Shown here: in pieces, positions 1 through 9,284 of the stretch
Layout of the letters: every line of letters starts with the position of its first letter
How positions within the stretch are numbered: position 1 is the stretch's first letter
Origin: an uncultured Lachnospiraceae bacterium
GTDB lineage: Bacteria > Bacillota > Clostridia > Lachnospirales > Lachnospiraceae
DNA: 64,000 nt
Assembly: GCA_958402795.1 (NCBI GenBank)
Contig: CATXUX010000012.1
Location: 35,535-99,534, forward strand
Direction of reading: 5' to 3'
The notes under the pieces: generated by a model
Seen by the model: the letters and a program-made list of their open reading frames with translations, nothing else
The model's database searches: none
What the model was told of the DNA's origin: nothing
Program-made: the position numbers and the translations under genes

Positions 1-659
1 CTGAATATTGCAGCAAACAGCGAATGACATTAACACCAATTCAGGTAGACCGTGATTTATTTGACAAAGCTCCTGTTTCAAAGCAATATCCACAAGAGAT
101 GTACTATCGGTTAATGGCTCCGCTGCTATTGCCGGATACTTTAAAACGGGTATTGTACCTGGATCCCGACATCCTGGTTATAAATCCGGTTCGTCGGCTT
201 TGGGAAAAAGCACTGGGTGAGTATTCGTTTGCGGCGGCTTCACATAGCAGTAATTTTGAAATCATTAAAGATGTCAATCAGATCCGGCTGGGAAATGGAC
301 ATGACTATTTTAATACTGGTATTCTGCTCATGGATTTAGAAAAAGGACAGGAAATTGTAAATAAAGAAGATATTTTTTCTTGTGTACGGGAGCAGGGAGA
401 GATTCTGCTTTTACCAGATCAAGATATATTTAATATTTTATACGGTATACATACATTGCAGATAGATGATAATATCTGGAATTACGATACGCGTTTTTTT
501 TCAGCTTACTTTATGAAAAGCGAAGGACAATATGATATGGACTGGGTAATGCAGAACACTGTTTTTCTGCATTTTTGCGGCAAGCAAAAGCCGTGGAAAA
601 AGAAATATTTGAATTCTTTTTCTGCATTATATAAACATTACATGAATCTTGCAAAATGA
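1..659 (+). CDS. Family 8 glycosyltransferase, 5' end cut by window edge
   Basis: Retaining glycosyltransferase of family GT8 (galactosyl/glucosyl transferases using UDP-sugars). The open frame starts at base 3 and runs without a stop into the first visible ATG at 24, so the true start is outside the window and about 218 residues are visible. The DxD-type metal/nucleotide motif is DPD inside YLDPDILV (about nt 150-175), followed by the family-typical FNTGILLMDL block and, near the C-terminus, an HFCGKQKPW segment matching the GT8 HxxGxxKPW ligand motif. It converges on the plus side toward the lipid operon that also holds two GT8 genes, so they may share a pathway (inference). Acceptor unknown. 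Confidence 0.9.
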   Translation, partial: EYCSKQRMTLTPIQVDRDLFDKAPVSKQYPQEMYYRLMAPLLLPDTLKRVLYLDPDILVINPVRRLWEKALGEYSFAAASHSSNFEIIKDVNQIRLGNGHDYFNTGILLMDLEKGQEIVNKEDIFSCVREQGEILLLPDQDIFNILYGIHTLQIDDNIWNYDTRFFSAYFMKSEGQYDMDWVMQNTVFLHFCGKQKPWKKKYLNSFSALYKHYMNLAK

Positions 660-683
660 TGGCATGACCGCCATACTTGAAGA

Positions 684-708
684 AAAGAAGCGCCAAAAGC
701 GCTTCTTT
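684..708. terminator. Bidirectional terminator between convergent genes
   Basis: Perfect 10-bp stem (AAAGAAGCGC / GCGCTTCTTT) with a five-base loop. A-rich and T-rich flanks allow it to end both the plus-strand GT8 gene and the minus-strand activase operon. Confidence 0.85.
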
Positions 709-724
709 CCTGCTGCAAAAGTTC

Positions 725-3700
725 TTAATTTCTGCCCATCATCAGCATTTGAAGGCGGTTTTCTACATTTGCGTAGCTGGTATCCGGATCGAGATCCAGG
801 GGAAGGATCTGGATATCCGGATATTTTTCTTTCAGGCTTTTGATCACTCCTCTTCCGCAGATATGGTTCGGCAGACATCCGAAAGGCTGCAGGATCACAA
901 ATGACTGTACGCCCTGCTGCGCATAATGATCGATCTCTGCCGCCATCAGCCAGCCTTCCCCGCAGCTCAGCGTGGAAGGAATGATTTCTTTCACATTATC
1001 ATAGAGTGCTTTTGGCTTTAGTCCCTTTTCGTATAGCGGGTGGCGTTTTGCTGTTTTTTCCAGCTTGTCCTGAATTGTATCAAACAGCCAGCTTACGAGG
1101 AACGGGTACGGAGGAATATTCGCATGATAATCTTTGATCTCTATCCCCGATGCAAGAAAATCCTTCCGGAGCTGATCCGTGATCCGCGGAAAGATGGTCT
1201 CCATTCCATTTGCTTCCAGGTATTTTTCAATATTGAAATTGGAACCCGGATGGTAGGTGACCAGAAGTTCGCCTGTGACAAAGACCGCAGGTTTCTTTTT
1301 GCTTCTGTCATACCGGATACCGGCCATTGCGTCGATACAGCGCTCAAATTCCTTTCTTGCCTCGCCGATCCCCTTTTTGATCGCGTCGGCGATCCGGTGC
1401 ACACATTCCTGATATACGCGGTCTGTCTCACCCTTTGTACATTCATAGGGGCGGATCTTCCGGCATAATTCGGTCAGGATATCGAGCATCATAAATGACC
1501 AGACTGCCTCCAGTACAGCGCTGATTCCCAGCAGATATACGCCGGGGTGCATTTCTTTCGTATCATTTACATCTGTGGTAAGCACGGGTACTTCTGTAAA
1601 TCCGGCGCTGTCCAGGCCTTTTCTCAGAAGTCCGGCATAGTGGGACATCCGGCAGTCACACTGGAATTTTACCATGCCTACTGCTACTTCACTCTGCGGA
1701 TAATGTCCCCGCTGTAATTCTCCAATCAGTTCACCGATGACCATCTGTGCCGGAAAACAGATATCATTATGTACATATTTTTTTCCGAGACGTATCTGTT
1801 CCAGTCCGCCGATGGGAATCGTCTTTACCTTAAAGTTTTCCTTTTCCAGGATCCCTTCCAGGAGTACGGATACTTCCGCGGAAATATTCGGAATCAGCAG
1901 TGTCCGTTTTTTCTTATCCGGTTTGTAAAATTTTGCCGGACTTGGTTCCGGGAGCGGCTGTACGGTATAGCTGCCCTGCTGCTTTCGCCGGCGGATCTGT
2001 ACGGATTCGATGAAAGAGGAAATCCGGATGCCCAGGGAACCTGCCGCGTCGCTTTCGTCAATTTTCAGAACAAGAGGGGATTTGTTTCCTCTTTTCAGTA
2101 TCCGTATGATCTCATCAGAAAGAATCGCATCATGCCCGCAGCCAAAGCTGACAAGCTGCACATATTCCAGTTCTTCCTGTTCCGCAGCGATCATGGCCGC
2201 GGACAGCATTCTGGTATGAAAATTATTGGTGATCTCCGCCCGGGTTCTGCTCAGATCTTGTTCCTTTAGCTGCGGCAGCGCGTCTGCCGGAAGTACCGGG
2301 ATCCCCTTTTCAGCAAATACCTTTGAAATATCGTGACTCACAAAGGAGTCCGAATGATACGGCCTTCCTGCGAGAACGACGGCAAAGGTATGATGCTCTC
2401 TCGCATAAGCAAAAATTTCCTCTGATCCTGCCGTCAGCCTTTCGCGAAACTGTGTCAGCGCGGCGTCAGCCTGCCCAAACGCTTCTTCTGCCTCTTTTGG
2501 AGCTGCGTGTAGGGTTTCCTGTGCATAACGGCAGATCTGCTTCTTTCTGTCCGCTTCCCGGAACCAGTGAAAAATCGGCGTATCAAATGGAATCCCGTAA
2601 TTTTTCTCCGGATCCTGCCCGTTTTTGATCACCATAGGATATCCCTGCACGATGGAGCAGACGTAAGGACTGAGTTTGTCCGTTCCTTCCGGCGGCATAT
2701 GCATCACATAAGGCATGAAGATCCGGTCTGCTTTTTGCTCCGCCAGATCCAGGATATGTCCGTGAGCGAGTTTCGCCGGAAAGCAGACCGTGTCCGATGC
2801 TACATAGGGCAGTCCCTTTTCGTATTGTTTCCTTGTGCTCTTATGGGAAAGGACGACCTCGTATCCCAGTGCACGGAAAAATGTCGTCCAGAACGGCATA
2901 CTGTCCCAGAATTCCAGAACTCTTGGGATTCCGATCCGCTCCTTTTGGTCTTTGCGTACCTGTGTGTATGGGTAGGGTTCAAACAGCCATTTTTCCCTTG
3001 CGGCGAACAGATCCGGTGCTGCCGTATGCAGTTGTTTTTCGCCGCCTGTTTCTTCCACAAGTCCTTTCTCACATCGGTTTCCTGTCACATAATATCCGAT
3101 TCCCGGGAAACGCATGATCGTACGCCTGCAGTGATTGCCGCAGCCATTACAGGGAACAGATGTCTGGATCTCATAGGAGAAGGTCTCTATTTTATCCAGT
3201 CCGATAAAGGAACTATGCGTTCCGTCTGCGTAGCCATATTTCTCAATATGCTGCTTTGTCAGAAGGGCGGCGCCGAGCGCTCCCATCTCGCCGGGGAACG
3301 GTGCAAGTGTAACTTCCTGCCCCACGTACTCTTCCATTGCCCGCAGTACCGCCATATTCCGGAAGGTCCCGCCTTGTACGACGATCCGTTTTCCGAGCAT
3401 ATCCGAATTGTTTAACCGGACCACCTTGGTAAATACATTTTCAATGATGGAGCGGCAAAGTCCTGCCATGATATCAGCAGGGTGTTTCCCTTCCCGCTGT
3501 TCGTTGATGATCGTACTGTTCATAAATACCGTACAGCGGCTGCCAAGTCTTGCGGGGGTCCGGGAAGAAAATGCCGCGTCCGCGATCTCATCTGCTTCCA
3601 TGCCGAGAGAAGAGGCAAAATTTTCCAGAAAGCACCCGCAGCCGGAGGAGCATGCTTCATTGAGCAGGATATCCGTGATTACACCATCTTCTACCCAGAT

Positions 3701-5035
3701 TGCCTTCATATCCTGTCCGCCGATATCCAGGATGAACGAAACATCCGGTATATACTTCATGCAGCCCTGGGTATGAGCCACGGTTTCCACGATGTGGAAA
3801 TCTGCATGAAATGCCTTTGCCACCATATTCTCTCCGTATCCGGTGGAACCAACGCCTAGTATATTCAGGGTGATTCCCTGCTTTTTGTACTTTTCATTCA
3901 GTTCCGAAAGACCTCTGCAGAGTACCTTTAAGGGTTCTCCGTGATTCGGGGCATAGAACGTATCTATGACCTGCTCGTCTTTGTCGATCAGGACAAACTT
4001 TGAAGTCGTGCTTCCGGAGTCAATGCCAAGGTAGACGTCCAGAACGCCTTCGTTGGGAACAGCCGCAGACGGCTTCTTCATTTCTTTGGAATGCCGGCTT
4101 AAAAACGCTTCTTTCTCTGCATTGTCCTGAAAAAACGGAGGCTGGGGATCATGTTGTTCCCCCTGCGTTGGGTTCTCTTTCCTGCACCGTTCCAGCAGAG
4201 TCTCTATGGTTACTTCTTCGGAATCTGTAAATAACTGATCGACTGCGATGGAGGCGCCTACAGCGACAATGGTTTCCGGATGCTTCGGAACAATGACGTC
4301 TTCTTCGCCCAACTGCAGACGCTCTGCAAAAACCCGGACCAGAGTCGGATTGAAGGTCAGCGGACCGCCCTCAAAAACGATCGGGGGAGCCAGCCGGAGT
4401 CCCTGGGAAAGTCCGCCGATGGTCTGTTTCGCGATCGCGTGGAACGTAGAGAGGGCGATATCCTCTCTCGGCGCTCCCTGGATCAGGAGCGGCTGAATAT
4501 CTGTCTTGGCAAAAACACCGCAGCGGCCGGATATCTCATAGACCGTTGTTCCCTTTGCCGCGAGTTTTTCAAAATCAGAGGTATCAATGTTTAGCAATGC
4601 GGCAATCTCGTCAATAAATGCACCGGTCCCTCCTGCGCAGCTTCCGTTCATGCGCATATCAGAGGCTTTTAGTTTCCCTGTCTTTGTATCTTTCTGAAAG
4701 AATACAACTTTGGCGTCCTGCCCGCCGAGCTCAATGGCTGTCTTTGCGTCCGGATACTGCTCACAGACTGCAGCGGCATTTGCTACGACCTCCTGCACAA
4801 AAGGAAGTCCGAGCCGTCCGGAAATGGTTTTTCCTCCGGAACCGCACACCGCTCCTTTCATGTTCCGTCCTGTAAATTCCGGCTGTATCTCCCGCAGGAT
4901 TTCCTGCAGTGTTTCATTCTGCTTTGCAAAGTGCCGCCGGTATGTGGAATAGAGAATCTCCCCGGTATCCCTGTCTCTTATGATCAGCTTCACCGTTGTT
5001 GATCCGACGTCAATTCCAAGCCTTAATTCACCCAT
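725..5035 (-). CDS. Double-activase/2-hydroxyacyl-CoA dehydratase-type protein; probable plasmalogen synthase
   Basis: A 1436-residue fusion. Two BadF/BadG/HgdC-type ATPase (activase) modules stand in tandem: the first begins LGIDVGSTT (about residues 6-14), the second LGIDSGSTT (about 335-345). Each keeps the two cysteines that bridge the activase [4Fe-4S] cluster: C133 (NGSCAGGTGAF) and C172 (SGRCGVF) in the first, and the NEACSSGCGCF and GSRCTVF blocks in the second. They are followed by a DUF2229-type reductase-like region (about 690-900) and a C-terminal dehydratase-like region with conserved cysteine blocks such as CFPAQ and SCGEGW. This architecture matches the large family usually annotated acyl-CoA dehydratase activase-related. 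In Clostridium perfringens, related genes (plsA/plsR) are known to form the vinyl-ether bond of plasmalogens. It is the last gene of an operon with two acyltransferases and two glycosyltransferases, 5 bases after the preceding stop, which supports a lipid substrate. Family confident, substrate inferred. Confidence 0.85.
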   Translation of the reverse strand: MGELRLGIDVGSTTVKLIIRDRDTGEILYSTYRRHFAKQNETLQEILREIQPEFTGRNMKGAVCGSGGKTISGRLGLPFVQEVVANAAAVCEQYPDAKTAIELGGQDAKVVFFQKDTKTGKLKASDMRMNGSCAGGTGAFIDEIAALLNIDTSDFEKLAAKGTTVYEISGRCGVFAKTDIQPLLIQGAPREDIALSTFHAIAKQTIGGLSQGLRLAPPIVFEGGPLTFNPTLVRVFAERLQLGEEDVIVPKHPETIVAVGASIAVDQLFTDSEEVTIETLLERCRKENPTQGEQHDPQPPFFQDNAEKEAFLSRHSKEMKKPSAAVPNEGVLDVYLGIDSGSTTSKFVLIDKDEQVIDTFYAPNHGEPLKVLCRGLSELNEKYKKQGITLNILGVGSTGYGENMVAKAFHADFHIVETVAHTQGCMKYIPDVSFILDIGGQDMKAIWVEDGVITDILLNEACSSGCGCFLENFASSLGMEADEIADAAFSSRTPARLGSRCTVFMNSTIINEQREGKHPADIMAGLCRSIIENVFTKVVRLNNSDMLGKRIVVQGGTFRNMAVLRAMEEYVGQEVTLAPFPGEMGALGAALLTKQHIEKYGYADGTHSSFIGLDKIETFSYEIQTSVPCNGCGNHCRRTIMRFPGIGYYVTGNRCEKGLVEETGGEKQLHTAAPDLFAAREKWLFEPYPYTQVRKDQKERIGIPRVLEFWDSMPFWTTFFRALGYEVVLSHKSTRKQYEKGLPYVASDTVCFPAKLAHGHILDLAEQKADRIFMPYVMHMPPEGTDKLSPYVCSIVQGYPMVIKNGQDPEKNYGIPFDTPIFHWFREADRKKQICRYAQETLHAAPKEAEEAFGQADAALTQFRERLTAGSEEIFAYAREHHTFAVVLAGRPYHSDSFVSHDISKVFAEKGIPVLPADALPQLKEQDLSRTRAEITNNFHTRMLSAAMIAAEQEELEYVQLVSFGCGHDAILSDEIIRILKRGNKSPLVLKIDESDAAGSLGIRISSFIESVQIRRRKQQGSYTVQPLPEPSPAKFYKPDKKKRTLLIPNISAEVSVLLEGILEKENFKVKTIPIGGLEQIRLGKKYVHNDICFPAQMVIGELIGELQRGHYPQSEVAVGMVKFQCDCRMSHYAGLLRKGLDSAGFTEVPVLTTDVNDTKEMHPGVYLLGISAVLEAVWSFMMLDILTELCRKIRPYECTKGETDRVYQECVHRIADAIKKGIGEARKEFERCIDAMAGIRYDRSKKKPAVFVTGELLVTYHPGSNFNIEKYLEANGMETIFPRITDQLRKDFLASGIEIKDYHANIPPYPFLVSWLFDTIQDKLEKTAKRHPLYEKGLKPKALYDNVKEIIPSTLSCGEGWLMAAEIDHYAQQGVQSFVILQPFGCLPNHICGRGVIKSLKEKYPDIQILPLDLDPDTSYANVENRLQMLMMGRN

Positions 5036-5040
5036 GTATG

Positions 5041-5916
5041 TTACTGCCCTCTTTCTTCTTTTGGAATCCAGCCCGCAATGTCTGCGTCTTCAAATGTATA
5101 ATCCAGTTTTTTCCCGTATGCCTTCTCATAGGCTTCCTTTTTCTGCTCGTAGTCCTGCTTCATCATATGAATGCTGTTCTCCCGCACGCCAAGCTCCGGA
5201 TCCGGATAAATGGCGGGAAGAACATGCACAATATATCTGGTTTTATAGAATTCTTCATTTTCCTTCTCGTCACAGTCGCGGATCTCCACAAAGCAGGAAA
5301 TCACCGGCACATGATATTTTGCGGCATAATAGTAAGCGCCTCGTTTGGGAGGTCTTGGTTTTCTGTAGTTAAACCACATCTCCTGTTCCGGATAGATCAG
5401 AAGGAATCTGTTTTTTTTCAGCACCTTTCCTACCATATTTTCGAATTCATGGGCCATATAGTTCCGGTCTGATTTCCAGATGGGAATGGTATCCATATAA
5501 TTCATCAAAAATCCGATCAGGCCTTTCATGGCAAAATTGGTTTCCTGAGATACAATATACAGCCGCTTTCTGCCGACCTGTTTTAAGGTTTCACGGATTG
5601 CTGTATTATCCAGCGGGTTAAAATGATTGCTGGTGACCACTGCCCCCGTACGGATGTTTTGAATGTTTTCCAGGCCGATATACTCGGTTCCTTTGTTTAT
5701 TTTTCTGGAAACAGTATCTGTCACACAGCGCGCCAGCCAGTTATTCCACGCGTATGCAGGCGTCCTGTGGACAAAAACAAAACGTCTCATCAGTTTCGCT
5801 GTTTCTTTTTGTGTCAACTCCGGATCATCCGTTTCCACTTTACTGTAGAACTGCTTCGTATCTGCCGCCGCTTTGATATTTCTGATAACGATTTCCTTAC
5901 TTCCACCTATAAACAT
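5041..5916 (-). CDS. Lysophospholipid acyltransferase (PlsC-like)
   Basis: A 291-residue member of the 1-acylglycerol-3-phosphate acyltransferase superfamily, which moves an acyl chain onto a lysolipid at the membrane. The catalytic HX4D motif is present as NHFNPLD (H98, D103). A second conserved block, IYPEQEMW (about 174-181), stands where EGTR-type acceptor-binding motifs lie. The start overlaps the end of the upstream GT8 gene by 10 bases, and the large activase gene begins 5 bases after its stop, so the three are very likely co-translated. Acyl donor and acceptor cannot be read from the sequence. Confidence 0.88.
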   Translation of the reverse strand: MFIGGSKEIVIRNIKAAADTKQFYSKVETDDPELTQKETAKLMRRFVFVHRTPAYAWNNWLARCVTDTVSRKINKGTEYIGLENIQNIRTGAVVTSNHFNPLDNTAIRETLKQVGRKRLYIVSQETNFAMKGLIGFLMNYMDTIPIWKSDRNYMAHEFENMVGKVLKKNRFLLIYPEQEMWFNYRKPRPPKRGAYYYAAKYHVPVISCFVEIRDCDEKENEEFYKTRYIVHVLPAIYPDPELGVRENSIHMMKQDYEQKKEAYEKAYGKKLDYTFEDADIAGWIPKEERGQ

Positions 5917-6899
5917 AATCTGATTTCTTTCCCTTTTTCATACATTTTTCTAAAAGTAACTTCTTCTGACGGCTGCCGGTCTGCTTTGCGGATCAGTGTC
6001 GCCATACTTTCTTTGTCATGCACTGCCTGCTCTTTTGAGTATTCTTCGAGATTTTGGCGCACATCTTCATAAAAATCTGTTTTTTCTGCATAGTGCCAGA
6101 AATAATCTTCATATTGGATATTCCGGTAACACCACGGCTTATCAAAAAGATTGTAATGGATCAGCTTTGGATCCGGTTCCTCTTCCTCTCCTTTTTGCGG
6201 CATCGTGTCCCATACTTTATCAAGATACAGAATCTGTCCGTTGCACATTGCGTTCAGATAATCCTGATCCGGTGCGACACAGTCAAAATGATAGGTGCAA
6301 AGCAGCGAAAGGAATTTCTCTGAGAACTTTAATTCCCTCAGACGTTTCAGGTTTAACAGGAGTACGCCGGAATTGATATATTCCTGACATTTTACTCCGA
6401 CTGCATTTTCGATATAATTCACCAGTTCCGGAATTTTTTCGATGGAAAAGTCATGGCACGCGCCAATGACATTTTCGCCCAGACTCAGATGATACAGTTC
6501 TGAAATATCACCCGGTACGACAATATCGCTGTCCACATAGACTGCTTTGTCATATTCCGGAAACATGTCGGCGATAAAGAGACGGAAATAAATGGTCAGC
6601 GTAAAATAGTCACACCGGAGTTTATTTTCGTCACGGTCTGTAATCTGTCTGAGTGTGTCTTTCATTTCATAGAAGGCAATCTCAAAGTTTTTATTTTCCA
6701 TCGCCTTTATTTTCTTCTGATTCTGGTCCGAGAGATCCTGATAGATCACATGGATCTTGTACTGCTCCTTTTTGGAGGCATTCTGTATCATGGAATAGAG
6801 TGCAATCCCCATATTGGGAGCGTATCCGTTGTCAATGGTAAAAAATATTGGTATTTGTTTGCTCAATTGTTTGTACTTCCTTTCTTTTTTTCTGTTCAC
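5907..6899 (-). CDS. Family 8 glycosyltransferase
   Basis: A 330-residue GT8 enzyme. The N-terminal strand IPIFFTIDNGY, the DxD motif in YVDSDIVV (D123, D125), the EYINSGVLLLNL block and a late HYNLFDKPW segment (GT8 HxxxxxKPW type) are all in order. The reading frame opens with GTG at 6899, overlapping the previous stop by four bases (GTGA). A TTG at 6866 has a better ribosome binding site (AAGGAAG, nine bases upstream) and would give LSKQIPIFF at the N-terminus, so the true start may be 33 bases further in. It is one of two GT8 genes flanked by acyltransferases. Sugar and acceptor unknown; the neighbours suggest a lipid acceptor. Confidence 0.88.
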   Translation of the reverse strand: MNRKKERKYKQLSKQIPIFFTIDNGYAPNMGIALYSMIQNASKKEQYKIHVIYQDLSDQNQKKIKAMENKNFEIAFYEMKDTLRQITDRDENKLRCDYFTLTIYFRLFIADMFPEYDKAVYVDSDIVVPGDISELYHLSLGENVIGACHDFSIEKIPELVNYIENAVGVKCQEYINSGVLLLNLKRLRELKFSEKFLSLLCTYHFDCVAPDQDYLNAMCNGQILYLDKVWDTMPQKGEEEEPDPKLIHYNLFDKPWCYRNIQYEDYFWHYAEKTDFYEDVRQNLEEYSKEQAVHDKESMATLIRKADRQPSEEVTFRKMYEKGKEIRLCL

Positions 6900-7720
6900 A
6901 GTGTCTGCTTTTCATATGCCGCGTATTCTTCCAGAAGATCGTCATATTCATAAAGCTTCAGCACGGAATGCAGCTTTTCCGGTTCCCACGGCTTTACTGT
7001 GACCGTATGGATCCAGGGGAAAAAACGGAACGTGGTTGAAAAATGCTGGAGGACGGTATCGCTTTTCAGCTTTTTCTGTTCGTTATATTTCGCAGGCATT
7101 ATTTTTTTCGCGGCCGCCAGTTTATTCAGCGCCGACTGATCCGGCATGAACATCTTTTTCTCCCGGCACAGTTTCAGACATCTGGAAAGCAGCTTTGTTT
7201 CCTTTATCTTTCCCATATTCAGTAAAAGAACTCCGGAATTCAGATAATCCATATGTAGCAGATGATTCCGGAAAAACCATCTGCCGTAATAATCCAGCGT
7301 ACCTGCGATTTCATATTCGGTCATATCCTGATCATAAAATTCCGTGAGATCGCCTCTGCACAGCACGTCTGTGTCAAGATACAAAAGACGGTCCGGAAGC
7401 GTGTCAATCTGATCCGCATAAAGCCGGAGCATACAGCATGGCGTGAACCGGGTATCCATATTGGCTTCCGGTAGTTGTTCACGGAACAGTTCACTGATAT
7501 CCATTCTCACGATGCTGTTTTGTTCATTCTGTCTCTTTACTAATTCACCGATCCGGGCCGCCTGGGCGTCAGAGATTGGACGATACGTGTGTTCGTTCCA
7601 TACGATTCCCGCTGTCAGTACGTAAATATGCAGCGGTTCTTTTGCATGCTTCGCCAGTGACAGGGCAGACAATCCCAGACCTTTTTCTATATTGCTGTCT
7701 CCACAGTATAAGATGTTCAT
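6896..7720 (-). CDS. Family 8 glycosyltransferase
   Basis: A 274-residue GT8 enzyme with DxD motif D116-T-D118 (YLDTDVLC), then YLNSGVLLLNMGK, then the C-terminal HFSTTFRFF/VKPWEPE region. The open frame extends upstream to 8314, but that part is a shadow of the acyltransferase gene. The start at 7720 is chosen because it has AAGGAG 8 bases upstream and overlaps the preceding stop by four bases (ATGA). It is clearly divergent from the second GT8 gene downstream, so the pair probably adds different sugars or acts on different acceptors (inference). Confidence 0.88.
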   Translation of the reverse strand: MNILYCGDSNIEKGLGLSALSLAKHAKEPLHIYVLTAGIVWNEHTYRPISDAQAARIGELVKRQNEQNSIVRMDISELFREQLPEANMDTRFTPCCMLRLYADQIDTLPDRLLYLDTDVLCRGDLTEFYDQDMTEYEIAGTLDYYGRWFFRNHLLHMDYLNSGVLLLNMGKIKETKLLSRCLKLCREKKMFMPDQSALNKLAAAKKIMPAKYNEQKKLKSDTVLQHFSTTFRFFPWIHTVTVKPWEPEKLHSVLKLYEYDDLLEEYAAYEKQTL

Positions 7721-8499
7721 TGAGATTCTCCTTTTACATAATGAATGTAATCGTAATCGCTCATCCGGCTTCTCTTTTGCATGCACGCAAAAATGTCTTC
7801 CTTTAGCTGTTTTTGGCCGGCTTTCCTGGATTCTCCCCGCTCTGCCAGAAACGGACCGTCCAGATATACCGTGATCTTCGGTTTCTTTCCGAACCGCCTT
7901 CTCTGGTATGTTAATGTCATACAAAACGCCGGTACATTCGCTTCCACGGGGAAGCGGAATGAGGTGTCCGCAAATGGGCGGATCTTTGTGTAATAGGGCC
8001 AGACATGCGCTTCCGGATAAATGACAACGCAGCAGCCTTCCCGGATTCTTCTGTCCAGCGCACTCAGAAACTGCCGCGTCTGCGGCGCTGACTCCGGTAC
8101 CGGAAGAATTCCTAAGAATGGCAGCAGCTTTCCGATCACCGGGATTCCCATGTTTGCGGTGCTCGCGATGGTATAGATCCGTTTCGGACGGACCGCCCAT
8201 GCAGGGAGGACAACATCTCCGATCTCCTGCGTATGGTTCGCATATAAGAAGAACCCGGTATGCCTGTATTCCTTTAATATTTCCCGGTTTTTGATACGGA
8301 TATGCAGAAAACATTTACAGTATACGGCGCCGATCAGCCGGGCTGCACGGTATAGTATGCCGGAAAGAATCTGAAACCATGGTTCTTCCCGTACCCAGCG
8401 GTACGTTTCAGGCACTTTATAATTTTGATTTCTGCTTTCTACCATGTCATCTGTAAAAGAATGGTATACGAAAGTTTTCACTGTTTCCCGTTTTTTCAA
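7717..8499 (-). CDS. Lysophospholipid acyltransferase family protein, first gene of lipid operon
   Basis: A 260-residue PlsC-superfamily protein with a hydrophobic stretch near residues 45-65. The catalytic block reads NHTQEIGD (H89 to D95), one residue longer than the classical HX4D, and IYPEAHVWPYY follows at about residue 145. It therefore belongs to a different branch from the acyltransferase at 5041-5916. The frame opens with TTG at 8499; AAAGGA lies 13 bases before it, rather far, so the start is uncertain (the next in-frame ATG is at 8445). It is the first gene of the five-gene operon. Confidence 0.85.
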   Translation of the reverse strand: MKKRETVKTFVYHSFTDDMVESRNQNYKVPETYRWVREEPWFQILSGILYRAARLIGAVYCKCFLHIRIKNREILKEYRHTGFFLYANHTQEIGDVVLPAWAVRPKRIYTIASTANMGIPVIGKLLPFLGILPVPESAPQTRQFLSALDRRIREGCCVVIYPEAHVWPYYTKIRPFADTSFRFPVEANVPAFCMTLTYQRRRFGKKPKITVYLDGPFLAERGESRKAGQKQLKEDIFACMQKRSRMSDYDYIHYVKGESQ

Positions 8500-8542
8500 A
8501 TCGTTTTATTGATCCTTTCCTGCCATAATTTTGATTGGTATA

Positions 8543-9148
8543 TTATGTGACTGTTTTTGCTTTCTTCACAGACGGAAACCGCAGGATCATCTGCAGGAGG
8601 AATCCGCATAAGAGTCCTCCGAGATGTGCAGCGTTATCTACCCCTGTACTTGTGAATCCAAAGTATAAGCTGAGCACAACCATCACGATCATTCCGCGCC
8701 TGCTGATCCGTCCGAAAAGTCCCCGCTTCTGGATCACTGCACAAAGAAGCGCCCCCATCAGTGCAAAGACTGCACCGGAAGCTCCCGCAGAGATCGCCGG
8801 CATACCGGAAGAATGATTCACGGCAAGCGATAAAACATTTCCTCCGATTCCGCCGATGAAATAGATCAGCAGGAAACGGACGGAACCAACCGCAGATTCC
8901 AGATAAAACCCGAGTGCGCCAAGCATGATCATATTGTTGACCAGATGATCGATGCCGAAATGCAGAAACATACTGGTCAGCAGACGATAGTATTCGTGTC
9001 GTTCCAGAATATATGGCTCATACATCGCGCCGTGTTCCAGAAGGAACAGGGCGTCTGTTTCCTTCCCTAATATGGAAAACAAGAAAAAAATAATTACATT
9101 TATCGCGATCAGTGCCGTTGTACAGACGGCGGTTTTATTTGTTTTCAA
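8543..9148 (-). CDS. Rhomboid family intramembrane serine protease
   Basis: A 201-residue polytopic protein with about six membrane segments. The nucleophile motif is in AGASGAVFALMG (GASG serine) and the partner histidine is in NAAHLGGLLCGF near the C-terminus, the catalytic dyad of rhomboids that cut single-pass membrane proteins. The start codon is TTG at 9148 with AAAGGA seven bases upstream. It has its own promoter in the divergent intergenic region. Substrate unknown. Confidence 0.92.
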   Translation of the reverse strand: MKTNKTAVCTTALIAINVIIFFLFSILGKETDALFLLEHGAMYEPYILERHEYYRLLTSMFLHFGIDHLVNNMIMLGALGFYLESAVGSVRFLLIYFIGGIGGNVLSLAVNHSSGMPAISAGASGAVFALMGALLCAVIQKRGLFGRISRRGMIVMVVLSLYFGFTSTGVDNAAHLGGLLCGFLLQMILRFPSVKKAKTVT

Positions 9149-9222
9149 ACGAATATCCTTTCTGTAAAGACATCCGACGGATATCTTAAAAAATTTGTCC
9201 CCTTATTTATTATGAATATTAT

Positions 9223-9251
9223 ATTATACACGAAAATTAAATACTTATAAA
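9223..9251 (-). promoter_or_regulatory. Candidate sigma-A promoter for the rhomboid gene
   Basis: The -35 TTTATA (9246-9251) and -10 TATAAT (9223-9228) are separated by 17 bases on the minus strand. Confidence 0.6.
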
Positions 9252-9284
9252 GGTGAAAAATGCATAAAAATATCATGAATCATA

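Noticed and set aside
7721..8314. N-terminal extension of the GT8 reading frame
   Set aside because: It lies entirely inside the acyltransferase gene in another frame; the start at 7720 has a proper ribosome binding site.
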